Positions 50,238-54,420 of a stretch of DNA of 54,420 nucleotides are shown here, piece after piece. The position numbers and the translations under genes were made by a program. Location: assembly GCA_029261155.1 (NCBI GenBank), contig JAJDBW010000038.1, positions 71,706 to 126,125 of the forward strand, written 5' to 3'. The notes beneath the pieces were generated by a model. That model was not told where the DNA came from, did not search any database, and saw nothing but the letters and a program-made list of their open reading frames with translations. Every line of letters begins with the position of its first letter. The stretch's first letter is position 1. The DNA is from Nitrospirota bacterium (lineage in GTDB: Bacteria > Nitrospirota > Nitrospiria > SBBL01 > JAADHI01).

Positions 50238-51295
50238 AAGGTGTCGGGTGTTCCTTTTGAATTGATGATTTTTCCGGCAGCGCTTCTCAGGCGTTTGACC
50301 GCGTGGCCCATCGATTGAGCCAAAGTGTTCAGGCCTTGTCCAGTGGCCGAGGAGATTTCGAAAAATGGAATTTCTTTTGCTTCACAATGTTTGCGAAGCA
50401 GCGCAAGGTTTTCCCCTGCCCCGGCGATGTCGACCTTGGTGCCGGCCACCATGAAGGGTTTTTTCTTGATCTCGCCCGGGTATTGGTCGATTTCTTCGCG
50501 GATGACTTCGAAGTCGTGAATGGGATCTCCGCCGGCCATTTCGGAAATATCGATTAAGTGCAGCAAAATAGAAGTCCGTTCCAAATGTTTTAAAAATTGA
50601 ATACCCAAACCCTTGCCTTCATGCGCGCCTTCGATAAGGCCGGGGACATCGGCCACGGTAAAATGTTCCGATCGATGGCCGTCTCCTTTCCACTTTGCGA
50701 CACCCAATTTGGGTTCCAAGGTTGTAAACGGATAGTCGGCGACTTTGGGGTGGGCATGGGTCAAGGCCGCGGTGAGCGAGGATTTTCCGGCATTCGGAAG
50801 ACCGAGGAGACCGACATCGGCCAAGAGTTTCAGTTCGATCCACAACCAGCGTTCCTCGCCGATTTCGCCCTCTTCCGCCGTTCTCGGGCTTTGGTGCGTG
50901 GGCGATTTGAAGTGGGTATTGCCGCGTCCGCCTTTCCCGCCCTTGGCGACAACAATTTCTTGGTCGGGCTCGCACAAATCGGCCAAAATTTCTTTGGATT
51001 CTTGGTCTCGAACGACGGTTCCCACCGGAACGGGGATGATGCGTTCGGGGCTGCCTCTCCCCGAGGCTTTTTTCCCCCCGCCGTGGTCGGCGCGTTTTAC
51101 CATGTAATGTTGTTGATAACGAAGATCGATGAGTGTGGAAAGATGGAGGGAGGCTTTGAGGATCACATCGCCGCCGTTACCGCCGTTGCCGCCGTCGGGC
51201 CCGCCATGCGGGACGTATTTCTCCCTTCGGAAGCTCACGGCGCCGTTTCCACCGTCTCCGGCTTTAACATAAATTTTGCATTGATCGATAAACAT
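50234..51295 (-). CDS. obgE: GTPase ObgE/CgtA
   Basis: 353 residues. Glycine-rich Obg fold (GGDGGNGAVSFRREKYVPHGGPDGG), then the G domain with GLPNAGKSSLTAAL, DVPGLIEGAHEGKGLG and TKVD. No C-terminal OCT domain. Essential GTPase acting on the 50S subunit; position next to L21 and L27 is standard. Confidence 0.96.
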   Translation of the reverse strand: MFIDQCKIYVKAGDGGNGAVSFRREKYVPHGGPDGGNGGNGGDVILKASLHLSTLIDLRYQQHYMVKRADHGGGKKASGRGSPERIIPVPVGTVVRDQESKEILADLCEPDQEIVVAKGGKGGRGNTHFKSPTHQSPRTAEEGEIGEERWLWIELKLLADVGLLGLPNAGKSSLTAALTHAHPKVADYPFTTLEPKLGVAKWKGDGHRSEHFTVADVPGLIEGAHEGKGLGIQFLKHLERTSILLHLIDISEMAGGDPIHDFEVIREEIDQYPGEIKKKPFMVAGTKVDIAGAGENLALLRKHCEAKEIPFFEISSATGQGLNTLAQSMGHAVKRLRSAAGKIINSKGTPDTL

Positions 51296-51339
51296 TGAGA
51301 AGAAGTGGCTGCGGGGAGGAGTAGTCTTGAAACGCTTAT

Positions 51340-51597
51340 TTAGGGCGTTGGATAAATGCTGACGCGTTTTTTGTCGCGGCCCGCACGCTCGAACTTCACG
51401 AATCCGGGGGCTTTGGCAAAAAGGGTATCGTCTTTACCGATGCCGACATTGGTTCCAGGGTGAAAACGGGTTCCCCTTTGACGCACCAAAATATTCCCCG
51501 CCAAGACCTGTTGTCCGCCGAAGCGTTTTACGCCGAGTCGTTGTGAATTACTATCACGGCCGTTTCGGGTGGAGCCACCCCCTTTTTTGTGTGCCAT
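51340..51597 (-). CDS. rpmA: 50S ribosomal protein L27
   Basis: 85 residues. [23 protein letters not shown] and [15 protein letters not shown] are conserved. The N-terminus begins directly with the mature AHKKG form, so no Firmicutes-type propeptide. Confidence 0.97.
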   Translation of the reverse strand: MAHKKGGGSTRNGRDSNSQRLGVKRFGGQQVLAGNILVRQRGTRFHPGTNVGIGKDDTLFAKAPGFVKFERAGRDKKRVSIYPTP

Positions 51598-51600
51598 ATC

Positions 51601-51915
51601 CTACCCCTTTATAATTTCTTCGATTTTAAGACGCGTGAACGATTGGCGGTGGCCCTGCGTTCTTCGGTAGTTCTTCCGGCGTTTCTTTTTAAAGACATGG
51701 ACTTTCTTGGCACGATCTTGGCGGAGCACCTCACCGATAACTTTCGCGCCTGCAAGGGCATCCGGCGCCAGTGTGATTCCCTCGTCGTCTTGTAAGAGGA
51801 GAACCGACTCCAAGCTAAGCTTATCGCCGACTTCGCCCGCGCATTTTTCGACATCAATCCAATCGCCGACGGCCACCCGGTATTGCTTACCCCCTGTTTC
51901 GACTACTGCACGCAT
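51601..51915 (-). CDS. rplU: 50S ribosomal protein L21
   Basis: 104 residues. AVVETGGKQYRVAVGDWIDVEK at the N-terminus and VHVFKKKRRKNYRRTQGHRQ near the end. The start is ATG at 51915 with GGGG upstream; the TTG one codon earlier is less likely. First gene of the operon that runs through rpmA to gpmI. Confidence 0.96.
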   Translation of the reverse strand: MRAVVETGGKQYRVAVGDWIDVEKCAGEVGDKLSLESVLLLQDDEGITLAPDALAGAKVIGEVLRQDRAKKVHVFKKKRRKNYRRTQGHRQSFTRLKIEEIIKG

Positions 51916-51958
51916 CAAACTGCCCCTTTCAATAAAGAAGTCCTTCTTAAAACTGTAG

Positions 51959-51988
51959 TTTCTACCATATGGCTCCTTGGCCTGTCAA
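51959..51988 (-). promoter_or_regulatory. Sigma-70 promoter of the rplU operon
   Basis: Consensus TTGACA (51988-51983), 18-nt spacer, TAGAAA (51964-51959) with a TGn extension, about 45 nt before the rplU ATG. Confidence 0.65.
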
Positions 51989-52122
51989 GACAAACTGAGG
52001 GCATTTAAGGCTAAGGGTATGAAGCGCTTGTCCTTTTTTCATCCTGATCATGGTTTTTCGAGGTTGCCTTACAAAGTGGCGGCATGCGAAGATAAATCAA
52101 TTTATATCGATTGCGAGGCCGA

Positions 52123-53952
52123 ATGCAAGTTAAACCCTTTGATATGAGTGCGATTTTATCCACCCTGCCCAAAGGCCCCGGCGTCTATTTAATGAAAGGA
52201 TCCCGGGGCAAAATCCTCTATGTCGGTAAAGCCAAGGTGCTGGCGAACCGGGTGCGGAGCTACTTTCAATCGGGCGGCGAGGCCACGCCAAAAATTCAAT
52301 CACTGGTCTCCCAGATTACGGCCATCGAAACCATGGTCACTGCGTCGGAACTGGAGGCCCTCATCCTCGAAAACAACCTGATTAAACGGCATCGCCCGAA
52401 ATACAATGTTATTTTGCGCGACGATAAGAATTATCCTCTCCTACGTCTGGCAGTTAAAGACGATTTTCCAAGGCTGGAAATCGTCCGGCGCATCAAGAAA
52501 GACGGGGCGCTGTATTTCGGTCCTTATGTCTCGGCCGGGGGGCTCCGTTCGGTGGTTCGGCTCTTGAGAAAGATTTTCCCCATTCCCAATTGTACAATTC
52601 TCATCGACGGAAAGGCCGATCGGCACTGCATCGAATTCGAAATCAAGCGCTGCCTTGCCCCTTGCACGGGCAACCAATCCAAGGCGGATTATCACAAAAT
52701 GATCGCCCAAGTCCGGATGTTTTTGGAGGGCAAGGATCGTGCGCTCGTTAAAACCCTGAAAAAAACGATGGCCGCCCGGGCCGATGCCCTCGATTTCGAA
52801 TCGGCGGCCCGCCTGCGAGATCAGGTCAAAAGGGTCGAACGCGCCATGGAGCAGCAACGCGTTACTTCATCGAAAATGGAGGATCAAGACGTCATTGCCC
52901 TGGCTCGCAAGGGCACAGCGGCCGACGTCCAAATTCTGTTTATCCGGGGCGGAATGGTCATTGGGCGCAAGGACTTTTTTCTGGAGGACGTGGCCGAGAC
53001 CCCCGACGCCGAATTATGCACCGCTTTTCTCCAACGCTTTTATCATAAGGAAGGCATCATTCCCAAAACGATTATGATTCCGCTTGCCGTTCCAGACCGT
53101 TCGGTGTTGGAAGCCTGGCTTTCCGAGCGCCGGGGCGCCGCAGTTCATCTTCGCACCCCTTCGCGCGGGAAGGGCCTGGGGCTCATCCGTTTGGCAGAAG
53201 AGAATGCCGAGAGCGGCTTGGACGGCCACCTCAAAATCCGAGAGGGCGGCGAAGCGCAGCTGGCCGCGCTTCAAGAGCTGCTGGGGCTTAAACGCCTGCC
53301 TCGGCGGATCGAGGGCTACGATATCTCGAATATCATGGGCACAAGCGCCGTTGGCTCGATGGTGGTCTTCGAAAATGGAAAAGCCAAAAAGGCGAACTAC
53401 CGACATTTTCGTATTAAGACGATCGAAGGGTCCGACGATTTTGCGATGATGGCGGAGGTGATGACCCGCCGCATTGAGGCTTTGAAAAAAGGGGGGGAAG
53501 ATCAAGGGCCGGACTTGATTTTGATTGATGGCGGCAAGGGCCAGCTCTCATCCGTTTGCACCGTCCTCGAAAAGTTTGGCCAGCCTCCGATGGACGTCAT
53601 CGGCCTCGCAAAGGAACGGGACGACCGCGGCGAGCGGGTTTTTCTCCCCGGCGCCTCCGAAGCGATAGACCTGCCCCTTGGCGCGCCCGCGACTCACCTC
53701 CTCATGCAAGTCCGCGACGAGGCCCACCGCTTCGCCGTTTCGTATCACCGGAAGGTTCGGAGCAAAGCAATGATGGCCACGCCCCTGCAAGAAATCGAAG
53801 GCATTGGCCCAGTGCGCCGAAAAGCCCTGCTCAAGCATTTTGGCAGCCTCACCAAAATTCGGGCGGCCACAGTGGAGGATTTAGCGAGCGCGCCTTCGAT
53901 GAATCAAAGCTTGGCTCAGCGGATTTTTGATGCCTTGCAGGAAAATGGCTAG
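52123..53952 (+). CDS. uvrC: Excinuclease ABC subunit C
   Basis: 609 residues. GIY-YIG nuclease (GPGVYLMKG...ILYVGKAKVLANRVRSYF), cysteine patch (HCIEFEIKRCLAPCTG), UVR motif (ALDFESAARLRDQV), RNase H-like nuclease (IEGYDISNIMGTSAVGSMVVFENG, LILIDGGKGQLSS, HRFAVSYHR) and two C-terminal HhH motifs. Makes both incisions in nucleotide excision repair. ATG at 52123 with GAGG upstream is preferred over TTG at 52111. Confidence 0.96.
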   Translation: MQVKPFDMSAILSTLPKGPGVYLMKGSRGKILYVGKAKVLANRVRSYFQSGGEATPKIQSLVSQITAIETMVTASELEALILENNLIKRHRPKYNVILRDDKNYPLLRLAVKDDFPRLEIVRRIKKDGALYFGPYVSAGGLRSVVRLLRKIFPIPNCTILIDGKADRHCIEFEIKRCLAPCTGNQSKADYHKMIAQVRMFLEGKDRALVKTLKKTMAARADALDFESAARLRDQVKRVERAMEQQRVTSSKMEDQDVIALARKGTAADVQILFIRGGMVIGRKDFFLEDVAETPDAELCTAFLQRFYHKEGIIPKTIMIPLAVPDRSVLEAWLSERRGAAVHLRTPSRGKGLGLIRLAEENAESGLDGHLKIREGGEAQLAALQELLGLKRLPRRIEGYDISNIMGTSAVGSMVVFENGKAKKANYRHFRIKTIEGSDDFAMMAEVMTRRIEALKKGGEDQGPDLILIDGGKGQLSSVCTVLEKFGQPPMDVIGLAKERDDRGERVFLPGASEAIDLPLGAPATHLLMQVRDEAHRFAVSYHRKVRSKAMMATPLQEIEGIGPVRRKALLKHFGSLTKIRAATVEDLASAPSMNQSLAQRIFDALQENG

Positions 53953-54103
53953 CCCGAGCCTGGCGACCATTTTTTATTGCGGTTTGATTGGATGAATCAC
54001 GTCAAATGAAAGCGCTTGATGCATATTGGATGCTAATAGCAATAATTGAAACTTGTATCTCCTACTATCAATTCATGTTATTAAAGGTGTGGAATTGAAA
54101 TTT

Positions 54104-54251
54104 GAAAGGCAGGGAAACTTAAGTTTCATCTGGGTCTGTGAATCCTTATTTAAGTGTGTTTCCTGTCTCCCCTAACCCTAGTAAGTTGATTGGGTCATAA
54201 GAACCCTTGTAATAATGGAGATTGGGTTGGGAGACAGCGCCTGCCTCTTTC
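54104..54251 (+). ncRNA. Putative IS110 bridge RNA
   Basis: Strongly structured non-coding stretch just upstream of the transposase. Outer stem AGGCAG (54107-54112) / CTGCCT (54241-54246). Arm 1: GGAAAC (54113-54118) / GTTTCC (54158-54163) around a large loop. Arm 2: CTGTCTCCC (54163-54171) / GGGAGACAG (54229-54237), continued by AACCC (54174-54178) / GGGTT (54224-54228), an internal loop with strands 54179-54191 and 54207-54223, and an apical stem GGGT/ACCC. Two arms with large loops fit the target- and donor-binding loops of known bridge RNAs. Size and place also fit. Confidence 0.65.
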
Positions 54252-54273
54252 AGATATATATGGAGGTGGAACA

Positions 54274-54420
54274 ATGCAAAAACTTTATGTAGGGATTGAT
54301 GTCTCAAAAAACAGCTCTTCTGCGCAAGGCATAGACTCCCAGGGAGAGAAGCGCTTCTATCTCAGCTTTAAGATGGATGCCAAAGGGTTCTCCGATCTGA
54401 TTAGATCAATCCGATCCCAC
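54274..54420 (+). CDS. IS110-family transposase (N-terminal fragment, runs off the window)
   Basis: ATG at 54274 with ribosome site GGAGGTGG. The first 49 residues start MQKLYVGIDVSKNSSSAQG and contain the GIDVSK motif whose Asp is the first acidic residue of the DEDD catalytic set, diagnostic of IS110 transposases (bridge-RNA-guided recombinases). Confidence 0.9.
   Translation, partial: MQKLYVGIDVSKNSSSAQGIDSQGEKRFYLSFKMDAKGFSDLIRSIRSH

Larger units (their letters stand above)
53953..54420 (+). mobile_element. IS110-family insertion sequence, left end (truncated by window edge)
   Basis: Begins somewhere between the uvrC stop and about 54100, and continues past the window. IS110 elements have no terminal inverted repeats, so the left boundary cannot be read from this side alone. 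It contains a 200-300 nt non-coding leader and the start of a DEDD transposase. The insertion immediately after uvrC looks recent, as the frame is intact. Confidence 0.8.

Noticed and set aside
1-54420. tRNA or rRNA genes
   Set aside because: No cloverleaf with a GTTCRA T-loop and no rRNA-like stretch was noticed in the intergenic regions.

Overview
The window is 54 kb of a Gram-negative bacterial chromosome, most likely a member of Nitrospirota or a neighbouring phylum. The clues are a complete Pup-proteasome cluster outside Actinobacteria, a LapA/LapB-type envelope protein, MltB and LolA-like envelope proteins, and the block rplU-rpmA-obgE-proB-proA-nadD-rsfS-gpmI. The phylum call is inference from content and order; no 16S or other marker is present. 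Almost everything from 1.5 to 34.8 kb is on the minus strand (main exceptions near 3.6 and 16.2-17.4 kb).

Region by region. (1) 0-3.9 kb: the 3' part of ftsH; a minus-strand operon of a CarH-like B12-binding MerR regulator, a LolA-like periplasmic protein and a DUF1653 protein; and a divergent small zinc-ribbon gene. (2) 4.0-15.9 kb: an aerobic carbon monoxide oxidation locus. Transcription runs from rcoM (haem CO sensor) through coxM-coxS-coxL (form I, AYRCSFR active-site loop), coxG, coxD, coxE, an XdhC-YHS fusion, a MocA-like cytidylyltransferase and XdhC to sufS-sufU. A pair of LytTR-type direct repeats 22 bp apart lies between rcoM and coxM. (3) 16.2-18.3 kb: a secreted OB-fold-like protein, a parvulin-less SurA/PpiD-like protein and an M23 peptidase. 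(4) 18.3-24.7 kb: pafA, prcA, prcB, pup, dop and the ATPase arc/mpa in one minus-strand operon with its own promoter; Pup ends in Gly-Gly-Gln, so Dop must deamidate it. (5) 24.8-27.2 kb: thiE, thiG, thiS and erpA. (6) 27.2-31.2 kb: an orphan NuoF-like protein and a zinc-ribbon protein behind a consensus sigma-54 promoter, next to a sigma-54 activator with an N-terminal Rossmann (probable NAD-sensing) domain, and malate dehydrogenase. (7) 31.3-37.7 kb: TPR protein, MltB-type transglycosylase, HD phosphohydrolase, DUF3108 protein, YacG, a degenerate NUC-type protein and a cold-shock protein. (8) 38.1-40.5 kb: an AT-rich island with a single Mrr-type restriction endonuclease and a hypothetical gene. 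(9) 40.7-53.9 kb: a REP-like inverted repeat, RNase R, a CBS protein, gpmI, a LapA-LapB fusion, rsfS, nadD, proA, proB, obgE, rpmA, rplU and uvrC. (10) From about 54.0 kb: the left end of an IS110-family element with a strongly structured non-coding leader that looks like a bridge RNA, followed by the start of its transposase.

How the parts fit: the organism appears able to respire trace CO under control of an RcoM sensor, to make and sulfurate the Mo/Cu cofactor with operon-encoded XdhC proteins and a cysteine desulfurase, and to degrade pupylated proteins. Three sensory circuits can be read from sequence: CO (RcoM), light/B12 (CarH-like) and possibly NAD(H) (Rossmann-sigma54 activator controlling a NuoF-like flavoprotein). 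Limits: gene names rest on recognised motifs and remembered family sequences, not on database searches; promoter and operator calls are pattern matches by eye.
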